From the NCBI RefSeq assembly GCF_000378485.1, contig NZ_KB899976.1, positions 1 to 64,000 on the forward strand: DNA of 64,000 nt. The letters run 5' to 3'. This DNA is from Flavobacterium rivuli WB 3.3-2 = DSM 21788 (GTDB lineage Bacteria; Bacteroidota; Bacteroidia; Flavobacteriales; Flavobacteriaceae). A model generated the notes under the pieces. That model was not told where the DNA came from and did no database searches. It saw only the letters and a program-made list of their open reading frames with translations. The position numbers and the translations under genes are program-made. Of this stretch, positions 49,455 through 60,011 are shown in pieces. Each line of letters begins with the position of its first letter. Position 1 is the first letter of the stretch.

Positions 49455-51869
49455 ATGGTACAAAGACCTAAAGCATTAAAATTTAAAGTTGTAGCCGGCT
49501 ATTTGCTGCTGTTTGCAACTGCTGTAATATCGGTATGGTTCGTGTATACCGAAATATTAAAAATTGCACGCCCGGTACAAAATGCCGGCGATAATAATAA
49601 AATAGTCCGCATAAGCAATACTATTGCGAGCCTTTACGCATCTGAGGCTATAGGCCGTAACTCTATTCTTACAGGAGATGCTAAAGATTTAAGGCACTAT
49701 AACCGCCTTACAGATAGTATTAGCAGAGAGATAGACTCTATAAAAAAAGAGGTAGACCCGGCGCAGGTTCAAAAACTGGATTCTGTACAAATGCTGCTTT
49801 CCCGAAAAAAGAACAGCATTGCAGAGATTATACAATACCGTAAAACCTATACGGCAGATAATACTTTTACTAAAGCCATTTACGGCATTAACATTGCGCG
49901 CGATTCTATATGGACCGCCATTAAGCCTGTTAAAATGACCAAGGTGTACGAGTGGCGCAAAGTTGCAAATGCACTGCTTACCCCAAAACAATTAGACTCG
50001 CTTAGCAAACTCCCCGTTAGCAATGATTCTCTTGTAATGGCTTTCGAAAATGTAATTAACCGTCTTGCCATTAAAGACAATAAACTGAAAGACCAGCTGT
50101 ACCGCAGGGAACAAAAAATGCTGGAAGAAAACAGGTTAATATCAGACCAGTTACGGTTTACCCTTGCATCTGTAGAAAATGAGTTTGTACAAAAAACGTA
50201 TAAAAACATTTATGCCTCACAGTCTGCATTAGCAAATACGGTTAAGACTATGGCATGGGTAGGCGCGGTTACCTTATTCTTTCTAATTGTTTTCGCCTAC
50301 ATTATTATTTCCGACTTAACCACGCAACAAAACTACCGTAAAAAACTTGAGGTTTTAAACTTAGAGAACGAAGAGCTTTTGCGCAGTAAAAGCATGCTTA
50401 TGGCTACTGTTACCCACGACCTGCAAACGCCGCTGGGAAGCATAATAGGTTTTCATGACCTTATTAAAAAGCTTGGTGTTACTCCCAAACAAAGTCACTA
50501 TCTGGCTAACATAAAAGAAAGCGCCAATTACATTTTAAAACTTGTTAATGACCTGCTCGATTTTTCGCGATTAGAAAATAACCGTATTACTATAGAAAAA
50601 TCAGGTTTTAATATGAAACATGTCATAGAGGCCGCCTGCCGATCGCTGGAACCTATGGCTTTTGATAAAAATGTAGAACTTACCTGGGATATTGAAGAAG
50701 AACTTAATGCAAATTTCACATCCGACCCTTACCGTATTAAACAGGTGCTTACTAACCTTATAAGCAATGCACTAAAATTTACCCATGAAGGATCTGTAGA
50801 AATAACTGCAAAAATAGAAGGCAATACCATTATTATATCTGTACTCGATACGGGTATAGGGATTGCAAAAGAAAACCATAGTGCTGTTTTTAAAGAATTT
50901 ACACAGGCACATCACGGCATAGAGAAAAAATTTGGAGGCACAGGGCTTGGCCTTACTATCTCTAAAAAAATTATAGAATTGCTGGATGGCACCATATCAT
51001 TAGAAAGCCAGGAAGGACAGGGTTCTATATTTACAATAACCCTACCCGCTATTCCGGCAAAAAATGATGAGATTGCCTCCAACACAACATTAGCAAAACC
51101 AAACATGTACAATTTGCTTAAAGGCAAAAAGATATTGATGGTAGATGATGATAATGTACAGCTATTACTTATGAAGGAACTGTTTATGCATTATCCTGTT
51201 ACTGTTGTAACTGAAATCAATTCGGCATCGGCATTGCATTTAATCGAAAATGAACATTTTGATGTCTTACTTACCGATATACAAATGCCTATTATGGATG
51301 GTTTCGAGCTTGTTAAACAAATTAGGCAGCACTCAAATACTGCTATTGCAAATATGCCGGCCATAGCACTATCCGGCAAGCGCGACCTTGTTCCACAGGA
51401 TTATATAGTAAGGGGGTTTACCGCCCACCATCCTAAGCCTATACAAATTGAACAATTGTTAGAACTCGTTGCAGGCATTTTTAGCGAAAATGGTGTTTTT
51501 GATAGTAATTTACTACATCTAAGTGGTAACGATACACTTTACAGTTTAAAAAGCCTGTTGCAATTTACTCATAATGACCCCGAATCTTTAAACACCATAT
51601 TAGAAACATTTATAGAAAGTGCACGGGATAATTGTGAGGTACTGCAGGATGCTGCAATTGCAGATGATATGGATATGGTAGCACAAACTGCCCATAAGAT
51701 GATACCTATGCTGCGACAAATGGAGGTATATTCTATCGTCGAAAAATTATTACCTCTTGAAGACAGGACAATTACTTTTAATACAGGAGAACTTAAACTG
51801 TATACAGATGATATATGTTTAAGGATTGATGAACTTTGTACTAAGCTTGAAACAGAAATGGTGAAATAA
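49455..51869 (+). CDS. Hybrid sensor histidine kinase/response regulator
   Basis: An 804-residue membrane protein. Membrane segments at about 12-31 and 268-286 enclose a helical periplasmic sensor domain. The kinase core is ATVTHDLQTPLG (His321), the ATPase N box is LISNALKFTHEG, and DTGIGIAKENHSAVF and GTGLGLTISKKI follow. A receiver (about 555-670: ILMVDDDNVQ, LLTDIQMPIMDG) and an Hpt domain (about 690-800: AQTAHKMIPMLRQMEV) complete a phosphorelay. It faces the NtrC-type regulator gene across a strong terminator; whether they are partners is unknown. Confidence 0.93.
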   Translation: MVQRPKALKFKVVAGYLLLFATAVISVWFVYTEILKIARPVQNAGDNNKIVRISNTIASLYASEAIGRNSILTGDAKDLRHYNRLTDSISREIDSIKKEVDPAQVQKLDSVQMLLSRKKNSIAEIIQYRKTYTADNTFTKAIYGINIARDSIWTAIKPVKMTKVYEWRKVANALLTPKQLDSLSKLPVSNDSLVMAFENVINRLAIKDNKLKDQLYRREQKMLEENRLISDQLRFTLASVENEFVQKTYKNIYASQSALANTVKTMAWVGAVTLFFLIVFAYIIISDLTTQQNYRKKLEVLNLENEELLRSKSMLMATVTHDLQTPLGSIIGFHDLIKKLGVTPKQSHYLANIKESANYILKLVNDLLDFSRLENNRITIEKSGFNMKHVIEAACRSLEPMAFDKNVELTWDIEEELNANFTSDPYRIKQVLTNLISNALKFTHEGSVEITAKIEGNTIIISVLDTGIGIAKENHSAVFKEFTQAHHGIEKKFGGTGLGLTISKKIIELLDGTISLESQEGQGSIFTITLPAIPAKNDEIASNTTLAKPNMYNLLKGKKILMVDDDNVQLLLMKELFMHYPVTVVTEINSASALHLIENEHFDVLLTDIQMPIMDGFELVKQIRQHSNTAIANMPAIALSGKRDLVPQDYIVRGFTAHHPKPIQIEQLLELVAGIFSENGVFDSNLLHLSGNDTLYSLKSLLQFTHNDPESLNTILETFIESARDNCEVLQDAAIADDMDMVAQTAHKMIPMLRQMEVYSIVEKLLPLEDRTITFNTGELKLYTDDICLRIDELCTKLETEMVK

Positions 51870-51885
51870 CAAAAAGAATTATTAT

Positions 51886-51924
51886 AAAAAAGTCATGAAA
51901 CTCAATGAGTTTCATGACTTTTTT
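51886..51924. terminator. Bidirectional terminator between the hybrid kinase and NtrC-like genes
   Basis: GTCATGAAACTCA/TGAGTTTCATGAC around one base, with flanking A-run and T-run. It is close to a perfect palindrome. Confidence 0.92.
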
Positions 51925-51941
51925 ATGAGACTTATAATCGT

Positions 51942-53288
51942 TTACAAATCTAAATTATATAATTTAAGTTTGTTATATAGTGTTTTACGGTCTATATCTA
52001 ACAGTTTTGCCGCCTTAGATTTGTTATAGTTAGCTTTTTCAAGTGCTTTTTTTATAGCCTCCTCTTCGTTGTCTTTAGTATACCCAAAAGACTCATCATT
52101 TACAACAGGCTCGCGCATTTCGGCAGGCAAAACATCAAGATGAATAATATCTGATTTTTCGAGTAGTACAGATCGTTTAATAATGTTTTTCATTTCGCGA
52201 AGGTTGCCCGGCCAGTCATAATTGCGAAAAAGCTGTGTCACATCCTGATCGAAGCCTTCAATTTCTTTTTCAAGGTCGGCGTTGGCCTGTGCCAAAAAAT
52301 GATTGGCAAAAACCATAATATCCTGCTTCCTTTCAGCGAGTCGGGGTACTTTAATTAAAAACTCATTGAGCCTGTGGTATAAATCCTCCCTAAAATCGCC
52401 GCGTTTTACAGCATCCTGCAAATCTTCGTTGGTAGCCGCAATTACGCGTATATCTACATTAATTTCGTTATTGCTGCCTACAGGCTTTACCTTGCGTTCC
52501 TGCAAGGCACGCAAAAGCTGTACCTGCACTTCATAAGAAAGATTGCCTACTTCGTCCAGAAATAAGGTCCCGCCATTGGCAGCCTCAAAATGACCTGTTT
52601 TATCATTAACCGCACCTGTAAAAGATCCTTTTAAATGCCCGAAAAACTCGCTTGATGCAAGCTCTTTGGGTATAGCACCACAATCTACAGCTATGTAAGG
52701 CTTATTAGCCCTTTTGCTTTGCAAATGTATAGAGTGTGCAATGTATTCTTTACCGGTACCACTATCGCCTATAATAAGTACCGACATATTTGTGGGTGCA
52801 ACAAGGCTGATGTGTTCATGCAATTCGGCAGAATTATTACTAATTCCTTTTACAAAGGGTACGGGTATTTTATTAGTGGTAGTTTTTTTTGTTGCAGGTA
52901 TATTATTGGCAACTTGTTTCTCCGGCTTTTTGTTTATGGCCAGTCCTATTATATGTAGTATTTCATCTGGGTTAATGGGTTTACCCACATAATCAAAAGC
53001 CCCCAGTTTCATAGCGTTTACCGCGGTTTTAATATCGGTATACCCAGTCATTAATATTACACGCGCATCCAGTGATGCTTCTTTAATATACTTAAGTATC
53101 TGCAAGCCGTCGCTGTCCGGCAGCCTGATATCGGTTAATACCACATCAAATGTATAGCTCTTTAGTGCTTCTTTAGCCTGTTCCCCATTAAAAGCATTTT
53201 CTACCTCAAATCCTTTTTTTTGCAAAAATGTTTTCAGCATTACGCAAAAGGCAGTATCATCATCAATAATCAGGATTTTCGAACTCAT
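51942..53288 (-). CDS. NtrC-type sigma-54-dependent response regulator
   Basis: A 448-residue activator. The receiver has ILIIDDDTAF, the phospho-acceptor in DVVLTDIRLPDSDG and GYTDIKTAV. The AAA+ domain has IGDSGTGKEYIAHSIH (Walker A), GSFTGAVNDKTGHFEAANGG (the sigma-54-contacting GAFTGA motif, here GSFTGA) and LFLDEVGN (Walker B). The C-terminal Fis-type HTH reads ALEKANYNKSKAAKLLDI. It activates sigma-54 promoters after phosphorylation. TACCTTTG at 53309-53316 is a possible -7 box. Confidence 0.95.
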   Translation of the reverse strand: MSSKILIIDDDTAFCVMLKTFLQKKGFEVENAFNGEQAKEALKSYTFDVVLTDIRLPDSDGLQILKYIKEASLDARVILMTGYTDIKTAVNAMKLGAFDYVGKPINPDEILHIIGLAINKKPEKQVANNIPATKKTTTNKIPVPFVKGISNNSAELHEHISLVAPTNMSVLIIGDSGTGKEYIAHSIHLQSKRANKPYIAVDCGAIPKELASSEFFGHLKGSFTGAVNDKTGHFEAANGGTLFLDEVGNLSYEVQVQLLRALQERKVKPVGSNNEINVDIRVIAATNEDLQDAVKRGDFREDLYHRLNEFLIKVPRLAERKQDIMVFANHFLAQANADLEKEIEGFDQDVTQLFRNYDWPGNLREMKNIIKRSVLLEKSDIIHLDVLPAEMREPVVNDESFGYTKDNEEEAIKKALEKANYNKSKAAKLLDIDRKTLYNKLKLYNLDL

Positions 53289-53351
53289 TTGGCATAAATA
53301 GATATCTGCAAAGGTAAGGTTTTTGCAAGTTACTATGTGTTAACAAAAACA

Positions 53352-53375
53352 AAAGGAGACGCTCCCGTCTCCTTT
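53352..53375 (-). terminator. Terminator after the 53423 gene
   Basis: AAAGGAGAC/GTCTCCTTT stem with a 6-nt loop, followed on the minus strand by TTTTGTTTTTG. Confidence 0.8.
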
Positions 53376-53422
53376 CATCGAAGAATTAAATTCTTCAAAT
53401 CACCTTACTATATGTTGTTATA

Positions 53423-53722
53423 TTACTTTTCTTCCTTAACAAATTCTCCCGTACCGGTAAAGTACACTTTTGTAGATTTGGAATCTTTAGTAACAGTTAT
53501 TCTGTATTCGTTATCTATAGATACTGCTGCATCACTTATGGTATAACCTTCATATTTTGTTGCTATTTCTTTAAGTATTAATGCAGGAACTTTAGACTCC
53601 TCAATTTTTTTATATTCTTTATCCTGCTTTTCTATAGCAACACCGTTCTTTGCTACAAATGATGTTGATGCATTAGCACTAAGCGTTAAAACTACAGCCG
53701 CCGCCATAAGTAGATTTTTCAT
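53423..53722 (-). CDS. Small secreted protein, PepSY-like
   Basis: A 99-residue exported protein with a signal peptide (KNLLMAAAVVLTLSANASTSF). The mature part has EKQDKEYKKIEESKVPALILKEIATKYEGYTISDAAVSI and EYRITVTKDSKSTKVYFTGTGEFV, a helix plus strands like PepSY-type or DUF2874 modules seen in Bacteroidota. It has no cysteine. The fold call is tentative and the role unknown. It is a single gene. Confidence 0.7.
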   Translation of the reverse strand: MKNLLMAAAVVLTLSANASTSFVAKNGVAIEKQDKEYKKIEESKVPALILKEIATKYEGYTISDAAVSIDNEYRITVTKDSKSTKVYFTGTGEFVKEEK

Positions 53723-53855
53723 GATTCATTTCGTTGTGGTTACGTTTAAAGTAATTGAAATAATCATACCAAAGTAAACAACATAAATCAAAACCCAATT
53801 AAACACCTAACAATCAGTTGTTTGGTTTTAATTTAATGAAACTTATTGCATAAAA

Positions 53856-53878
53856 AAAGTGGGGGAATTCCCCACTTT
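53856..53878 (-). terminator. Terminator of the T9SS type B gene
   Basis: AAAGTGGGG/CCCCACTTT stem with a 5-nt loop and a T-run on the minus strand, 23 bases after the stop codon at 53901. Confidence 0.85.
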
Positions 53879-53900
53879 AATTGTAGAAATACACACTATT

Positions 53901-56900
53901 TTATCGCACTAAAGAGAAATGTCCTTTAAACACCCTTCCATCCTGCCTGTTAACAACAAACCAATAATCTGTTGCAGGTAATGGGCTGCCGTTAAATGTG
54001 CCATCCCATCCTCCGCTAAGTGCATCAAAGTTTGATATTAATTTACCATATTTATCGTAAACATAAACAATCATCCCGGGTTCTCGCATTGAATATTTTA
54101 TATGCCAGGTTTCATTAACACCATCACCGTTAGGCGTAAAATATTTTGGATAGTTAAGCAATACAACTTCATGAGGACTTGTAGAGCATAGTGCCCTGTC
54201 CCTTACATATACTCTATAGATACCCGTATCAAGATTTGTAAAAACAGGACTTAGCTGATAATTAATATCATCAAGAGAATACTCGTACCTCTCGGGATTA
54301 TCTAAATTCACTTTAATAACATTGTCATGCTCTGTCCAGTCTTCCGTGCGTATAACCACATTTTCAGGAGGGCCCGCAGCCGTTACAGTCACTGTTACAG
54401 TACTCTCGCACGCCTGTGCCGGACTACCATAATAATTTTTTACAACAACAGTATATTCACCGGGATCATGTATTTGTATCGCAGCATCAGAAATTTGAGT
54501 AAAAGGCTGCGTACTTGTCCAGGTATACTCATCAAAGCCTGCATCTGCCTGTAGTACAAGATTGCCATTATTTAAGCATATAAATTGCTGGTCTTCTATA
54601 GTAAGCCGGGGAATTTGAGAAACCCATACCTTAAAACTTACAATCTTGGGGCACACATTAATAAAATTATTAATTACCCGTGCATAAATAGTTTGCTCAT
54701 TAGCAGCTGTTATGTAAGGCGCCGGCAGTTCATTAATGGCGGCATCGGCATCACTTGCAGACCCATAATATGTAACATTATAAACATCCGGACTTTGGGT
54801 GCCTAATATTTGTGCCGTTCTTGTAGACAGGTCAACTTCCTGTGCTATACTACTACCCTGGTCAATGCATACCACAATATCATCGGGCTGGTTTGTAGTT
54901 ACAATATCCGGCAGTGTAGATATGTCTCTGGTAACAATATTATTTTGCCCACATGGATTTTCTACTTTAAAAGTATAAATACCCGGGCGCAAATTAGAAA
55001 AAACATTACTGGTTCCATTACTGGTAAAAGCAGCATCACCATCCCTCATTACAAAATAGGTAAGAGGCTCAGTACCTTCGGCATCTATATAAACATCATC
55101 AGGATGTGCGCCACATGACAGCCTAAAAACATTATCAATAGATACGCTGTCGTTGTATTCAAAAGGATCACTTAATGGTACGATACAATTTTGCACTGCT
55201 GTTCCATTGCCTATGCTTACGAAAGCTTTTAAAATCCTGAAATTACCCGAAAAGGCCAGGTTTATATTGGTTTGATTATTTACAAGTGCTATACCTGTTG
55301 TATTATCCGGCAATGTACCTTCTGTATACACAATCCCCGTTAACGGATGTAGCCATTGTCCCGGCACAGCAGGATTTTCAACCTGGAGCCAGTATGTAGG
55401 AGAATCAGAAGTTGCATCGCTGTCAGATAATGTGAGGTCGAAAGAATTACAATTTGCATGCAATGTATATAACGGCTCGGCACCAGGTACATAAATAAGT
55501 GCCGTAATAGTAACTTCTTTTTCTATACCACAGGTATCTGTACCTTTAAAAGTATAATCGCCCGCAATAAAATTATTCATGTACAAAATTCCTCTGCTTA
55601 AAAATGCCGTAACATCTATAGGTAAAATGTCATTATTATAACCAGCGGGGGCATCTACGATAGAAATCGAGGTTAAAGGCCCATTAGGGCTCATAACACT
55701 TATCCCGGCCATACCGGGAGAACAATCTGCCTTAGATGATGCTACAAAATCTAAAGATACAAAAGGCGGAATTTCTGCATTTACGGGATTATATATTTGC
55801 CCGCAATCATCTGTAAGCCGCAACACATAATTACCTATAGGTAAATCAATAACAACTAAAACATCTCCATTAATTATAAATGAAGTAACATCATAAGGTA
55901 GCGGTTGCGGAAAAGCAACACCTGTAGGGCTTGTAAAGCTTATAATAGATGCAGAAACAAGCCTTCGGTTAGGTATCCTTACAGTAATACTGCCAAACCC
56001 CGAAAAACATCCATTGTTCCTGCCCATAGCAACAGGATTTGGCACATCATTGCTAATCGTTATATTGCCGGTTGCTGTTCTTCCGCAAGCATCTGTAAGC
56101 TGTACATTATAGGTCCCTTCAGGAACAGGCTGTCCTGTGCCTCCATAGCTAACCACATTTTCTGTAAACGGCCCGGGATGATTCGCATTAAATGTCTGAG
56201 GGTTAAAACCATTAGGCAATACACCTGTAAACGTTAAATTATAAGGAGGCTTGTATTGAGCAGACTGCACATCTATATAAAACATACCGCAGGGCAGTGG
56301 TACCTTAGTCATATTAACAGTGGGTACAGGAGTAACAGCCATCCCTGCTTTAACAGGAGATGTTGTTCCACAGCCGTTGGTAACAGTTATATCATAGGTA
56401 TCGGTACGGCCGGGAACTAATATAAATACATGGCTAAATGATAAACTTGAGGCAGAGCCCGAGGTATACGTTTGGGTATTCACAATATCAGCAGAACCAT
56501 CGCCGGGATGTATAGTATATGTTATGGTAATAGGGTACTGGATCACTACCCCCTCGGGATTTGTAAATGTATTGGTTATAGTTACAGAGTTGCAGTCTCC
56601 GGTTATAACCTCGTCAAATATAGGGTTAGATATTACTGGGGGAGAGTTGTTCGCTTCTACCGTAAACGTTCTTGGCACGTTTTGCCCGCAGGCATCATAC
56701 GCTCTTATGATATATACACCATCGGGCACGTTTGTAAAAACATTAGAAGCCTGCGGAGGTACGCTATAATTAGCAGATGATATTTCATACAATACCGCAG
56801 TACCTGATATAACATTTACTGTTATAACATTAGACCCGTCACACGAACTTGTAGACTGTACAATATCTAAAACAAGAGAAACATCTGTATTATCATTTAT

Positions 56901-57218
56901 TACAATATCATTCTGTTGCTGTATGTTCGTTTCTCCGTTTAAAGTTTCTACAGCCACTACATTATAAGTACCTGCAGCAGTGGCAAAGGTTGTTGATGAG
57001 CCCGAGTAAACCGGATTATTGGTGTCCGGCTGTAAGTAAACCGAAAATAAAATAGTAGATCCGGGTAAGGTGCCGGTTGTGGTAAATGTAAGCTGCCCAT
57101 TGCCTGCACAAGTTTCATCAGTTGCTGCTACTGTAAGGGTAAAATCCGGTAACTGTGCAGAAACAGAAAAAGTGGTAAATAGCAGAACCCAAAAACCTGT
57201 CCAAAATGTGGGTTTCAT
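53901..57218 (-). CDS. Large secreted adhesin-like protein with T9SS type B sorting domain
   Basis: A 1,105-residue surface protein. The start is ATG 57218 (signal KPTFWTGFWVLLFTTFSVSAQ). The body has repeating beta-rich units of about 100 residues, each ending near an xDxCG or NxCG motif (AYDACGQN, TNGCGT, TDACGR, TDDCGQI, TDTCGIE, NPCGQN). The last 85 residues (YPKYFTPNGDGVNETWHI, YVYDKYGKLISNF, PATDYWFVVNRQDGRVFKGH) are the gliding-motility C-terminal type B tail. It is secreted by T9SS and likely attached to the cell surface. The nearby gld cluster builds that secretion system. Confidence 0.92.
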   Translation of the reverse strand: MKPTFWTGFWVLLFTTFSVSAQLPDFTLTVAATDETCAGNGQLTFTTTGTLPGSTILFSVYLQPDTNNPVYSGSSTTFATAAGTYNVVAVETLNGETNIQQQNDIVINDNTDVSLVLDIVQSTSSCDGSNVITVNVISGTAVLYEISSANYSVPPQASNVFTNVPDGVYIIRAYDACGQNVPRTFTVEANNSPPVISNPIFDEVITGDCNSVTITNTFTNPEGVVIQYPITITYTIHPGDGSADIVNTQTYTSGSASSLSFSHVFILVPGRTDTYDITVTNGCGTTSPVKAGMAVTPVPTVNMTKVPLPCGMFYIDVQSAQYKPPYNLTFTGVLPNGFNPQTFNANHPGPFTENVVSYGGTGQPVPEGTYNVQLTDACGRTATGNITISNDVPNPVAMGRNNGCFSGFGSITVRIPNRRLVSASIISFTSPTGVAFPQPLPYDVTSFIINGDVLVVIDLPIGNYVLRLTDDCGQIYNPVNAEIPPFVSLDFVASSKADCSPGMAGISVMSPNGPLTSISIVDAPAGYNNDILPIDVTAFLSRGILYMNNFIAGDYTFKGTDTCGIEKEVTITALIYVPGAEPLYTLHANCNSFDLTLSDSDATSDSPTYWLQVENPAVPGQWLHPLTGIVYTEGTLPDNTTGIALVNNQTNINLAFSGNFRILKAFVSIGNGTAVQNCIVPLSDPFEYNDSVSIDNVFRLSCGAHPDDVYIDAEGTEPLTYFVMRDGDAAFTSNGTSNVFSNLRPGIYTFKVENPCGQNNIVTRDISTLPDIVTTNQPDDIVVCIDQGSSIAQEVDLSTRTAQILGTQSPDVYNVTYYGSASDADAAINELPAPYITAANEQTIYARVINNFINVCPKIVSFKVWVSQIPRLTIEDQQFICLNNGNLVLQADAGFDEYTWTSTQPFTQISDAAIQIHDPGEYTVVVKNYYGSPAQACESTVTVTVTAAGPPENVVIRTEDWTEHDNVIKVNLDNPERYEYSLDDINYQLSPVFTNLDTGIYRVYVRDRALCSTSPHEVVLLNYPKYFTPNGDGVNETWHIKYSMREPGMIVYVYDKYGKLISNFDALSGGWDGTFNGSPLPATDYWFVVNRQDGRVFKGHFSLVR

Positions 57219-57436
57219 ATTTAACAATTTAATAAATAATTATAATATTTGATACGAGCAGAATCAAACAGTTAAGAACGCAAAAAGTGTAATCTTAAAT
57301 GTTAATATTATACTAAAATTTAACAACAGTTTAAGATTTAATTAATTTTTAAATAAAACTGCTATAAATAAGATAAATGCAATTTTGTAGTCGGATTATT
57401 ATAAATTACCAAAGTATTTTAAATAATAGTCAAAAA

Positions 57437-57468
57437 AAAGAGGCTAATCTTTTCAGATAAGCCTCTTT
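57437..57468 (-). terminator. Terminator of the gldKLMN cluster
   Basis: AAAGAGGCT-ATCT and AGAT-AGCCTCTTT pair with a T opposite a T, then eight Ts on the minus strand. It lies 15 bases after the gldN stop. Confidence 0.9.
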
Positions 57469-57483
57469 TAGAGAAATATAATT

Positions 57484-58401
57484 TTAATAATTCCACATGT
57501 CCTGCTCGAAGTTGCGTATTTTATCTCTTACACGCTCCGATTCAAGCAATTGCATCTGTGCATTATCTTTTAAATATGCATCGATAGACCTGTCACCATA
57601 TACATTCTCTTCTTTGGTAACAACACCAGAGAAACGTCTTGCATTTAAAAGGTGGTCAAAATCTATTGGTATAGCAGAGTTCCTGTCGTTAAATGCTTTC
57701 GCCTGGTGAAGGACATCCCTCGCAGCCGGGAAATATACCCAGAAACTTGGGTTATATTCCTGCTCCTTAGACTGGTCTTTCTTAGAAAAAACATCAACTA
57801 CTACAGGAGCAATACCTAATAAACGGTATTTAAGTTCGCCCTGTCTTTTATCAAAATACCAGAAACCAACGATATCATAAGCCGAAACATCCGAAGCATC
57901 AATCTCAGTTGTTATAATATACTCAGGAGATATTGTTTTCTTTCCTTTTCTGTAAGAAACAACATCAGAGTTATACTCTTCAATACCCGCATCAGAAGTA
58001 TCAGTACTCCTTAAAGAAGCTTCAATATCTTTTAGCGTCTTTTTTGTAGTAAAATAAGAACTATCATATACTTCGGTAATTTTACCTGCACGTATTGCAG
58101 TCATTAAAACCTGATAAAGTGGCCTCCTGTCAGCACTTAATTCTTCGATAGGATAATATAAAGGGTAGTTAATCCTTTGGTTAAGATCTATAGTCTCCCA
58201 TATTTTTCTTCCAAACAACACATCCCTGTCGCCCACATAACCGTAAGGTAGTGGTTTATCATTATCTAACGAATCTTGTGCCGCAGTTCTTTTACCTATC
58301 TGGTCTGGAGTTTTTGCATTCAATAAATTTGATTGCGCAAAACCGGTATTAGCCACAAGGCAAAATAAAACGGTTAATGAAAAAATGGTCTTACTCATCA
58401 T
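57484..58401 (-). CDS. gldN: Gliding motility/type IX secretion protein GldN
   Basis: A 305-residue periplasmic or outer-membrane-associated protein that forms part of the T9SS core with GldK, GldL and GldM. The signal peptide is SKTIFSLTVLFCLVANTGFAQ. Recognisable text: PYGYVGDRDVLFGRKIWETIDLNQR, FTTKKTLKDIEASLRSTDTS, SAYDIVGFWYFDKRQGELKYRLLGIAPVV and SFWVYFPAARDVLHQAKAFN. It is last of the cluster, 28 bases after gldM, and ends at a strong terminator. Confidence 0.96.
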   Translation of the reverse strand: MMSKTIFSLTVLFCLVANTGFAQSNLLNAKTPDQIGKRTAAQDSLDNDKPLPYGYVGDRDVLFGRKIWETIDLNQRINYPLYYPIEELSADRRPLYQVLMTAIRAGKITEVYDSSYFTTKKTLKDIEASLRSTDTSDAGIEEYNSDVVSYRKGKKTISPEYIITTEIDASDVSAYDIVGFWYFDKRQGELKYRLLGIAPVVVDVFSKKDQSKEQEYNPSFWVYFPAARDVLHQAKAFNDRNSAIPIDFDHLLNARRFSGVVTKEENVYGDRSIDAYLKDNAQMQLLESERVRDKIRNFEQDMWNY

Positions 58402-58429
58402 CTATACTTTTTAATATTTATGGCAATGC

Positions 58430-59962
58430 TTACTGAACTTCAAAAGTACAAGCCGAAACAGCTTTAGCCCTTTGATCTATACCTGTAAAACTTGCTTTAA
58501 TTTCAGATATTACAACTACATCACCTTTTTGCGCTTTAGCAATGGCAGATTTAGCTCTTCCATCCATTTTGTTACCACTTACTACAATTGTAGGCTGGCC
58601 AGGAACTTTAACGTTAAACTGTGTCACGTTAACTGTTACAGGGAAATCGAAATCTTCCATAGTAGCTGTAATCGTAACAACTTCAAGGTTAGATTTTGGT
58701 CCTTTAGCAGCAACTTCACCTCTAACTTTACCTGTTGGAGCAGGAAGTCCCTTAATACGGAATTCTTTTTTGTCAGAAACTTTATCACCGTTAGGTAGCG
58801 TACCTGTTACGTTAACCATAACCGTATTACCACCACCCGGATTAAGCACATAATTACCTGCTTTACCAGCTGAACTCATACCCGGAGCAGAAGCACTAAC
58901 TTTATCAGCCGCTATACCAGCAAATGATACAGAGATTGGGTTAGCAACGCCACGGTATACAACATTCATTTTATCGGCAGATATTGTAGCCGAGTTAGGC
59001 CTTGGTACAACAACATATTTACTTTCAAATGCTAATGGAATTTCTTTACCATCTTCAAGGAATGTAAATTTACCTTTAATAGATTGCTCACCAACTGCAC
59101 CGGCAGTCATGTTGATCACAGCCTGACCGTTTTCTATTTTACCAGGACCCTGGAAAGATGTTGGCTTAGTGTTCTCATCATACTTACCTAATACTACTTT
59201 ACCAGTAACTTTTTCTCCCTGGAAGTAAGCATTTTTATCTAATACTACAAGAGCAGTATAGTTTTTCATTGAAGATGCATCTACTGCAGCTTTTCCTAAA
59301 GCAGAAGCATAAACGTTAGCCTCAACTACTTCTACACTATTTTGAAGAGCAGATAATTTAGTTAAAGATGCAATAGCCGGGAAACCTTTGTAATGGTAAT
59401 CAAGAAATTTTTTCTTTACACCTTCACGGTCTACAACGTCATCAGTATTAAATTTATTATCTAAATCAGAAATAATACTCTGATACTTTTTATCAGCACC
59501 AACAGCAGCTTTCATATCAGTTTTATATTTATTGATAGCATCAACTATTTCCTGACCTCTTTTAGAGTAACCATCACCGTTAAACCAAAGTTCGTCGATT
59601 TTGTCACCCTTATCCATTGCCTCGTAAGGAAGTTTACCTTTTTCGGTTTTTTCAATATCCTTAGTAACATCAGATTTTAAACCTTCTAAAAAGCCTGAAA
59701 ATTTAGCAGAAATACCTTGTACTTTTTCAGCTATATTTTTAGCTTCAACAAAGTGAGAATCTTCACCGGCTTTGGTAACCAGCTGATCATAACTCATTTT
59801 ATTGTTTTTTACAGCTTCGCTATTAGAAGACTCAAACTGTTCGTTCATTAAACCAAAGGCCGTCAGAACTTCTTTAGACATATTTAATGCCATCATTGCG
59901 ATGAAAACCAGGTACATTAGGTTTACCATCTTTTGCCTTGGGGTTTGTTTTCCTCCTGCCAT
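58430..59962 (-). CDS. gldM: Gliding motility/type IX secretion motor protein GldM
   Basis: A 510-residue inner-membrane protein of normal length. The N-terminus has KQTPRQKMVNLMYLVFIAMMALNMSKEVL, one membrane helix that, with GldL, forms the proton-driven motor of T9SS. The periplasmic part has the four-domain stalk, including KGFPAIASLTKLSALQNSVEVVEANV and SKYVVVPRPNSATISADKMNVVYRGV. It contacts GldK/GldN. It sits 49 bases after gldL in the same direction. Confidence 0.97.
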   Translation of the reverse strand: MAGGKQTPRQKMVNLMYLVFIAMMALNMSKEVLTAFGLMNEQFESSNSEAVKNNKMSYDQLVTKAGEDSHFVEAKNIAEKVQGISAKFSGFLEGLKSDVTKDIEKTEKGKLPYEAMDKGDKIDELWFNGDGYSKRGQEIVDAINKYKTDMKAAVGADKKYQSIISDLDNKFNTDDVVDREGVKKKFLDYHYKGFPAIASLTKLSALQNSVEVVEANVYASALGKAAVDASSMKNYTALVVLDKNAYFQGEKVTGKVVLGKYDENTKPTSFQGPGKIENGQAVINMTAGAVGEQSIKGKFTFLEDGKEIPLAFESKYVVVPRPNSATISADKMNVVYRGVANPISVSFAGIAADKVSASAPGMSSAGKAGNYVLNPGGGNTVMVNVTGTLPNGDKVSDKKEFRIKGLPAPTGKVRGEVAAKGPKSNLEVVTITATMEDFDFPVTVNVTQFNVKVPGQPTIVVSGNKMDGRAKSAIAKAQKGDVVVISEIKASFTGIDQRAKAVSACTFEVQ

Positions 59963-60011
59963 TTTACTTTAAGTAGTTTTTTCTTGTTAGTTATAAGTTA
60001 TTATCTACTAA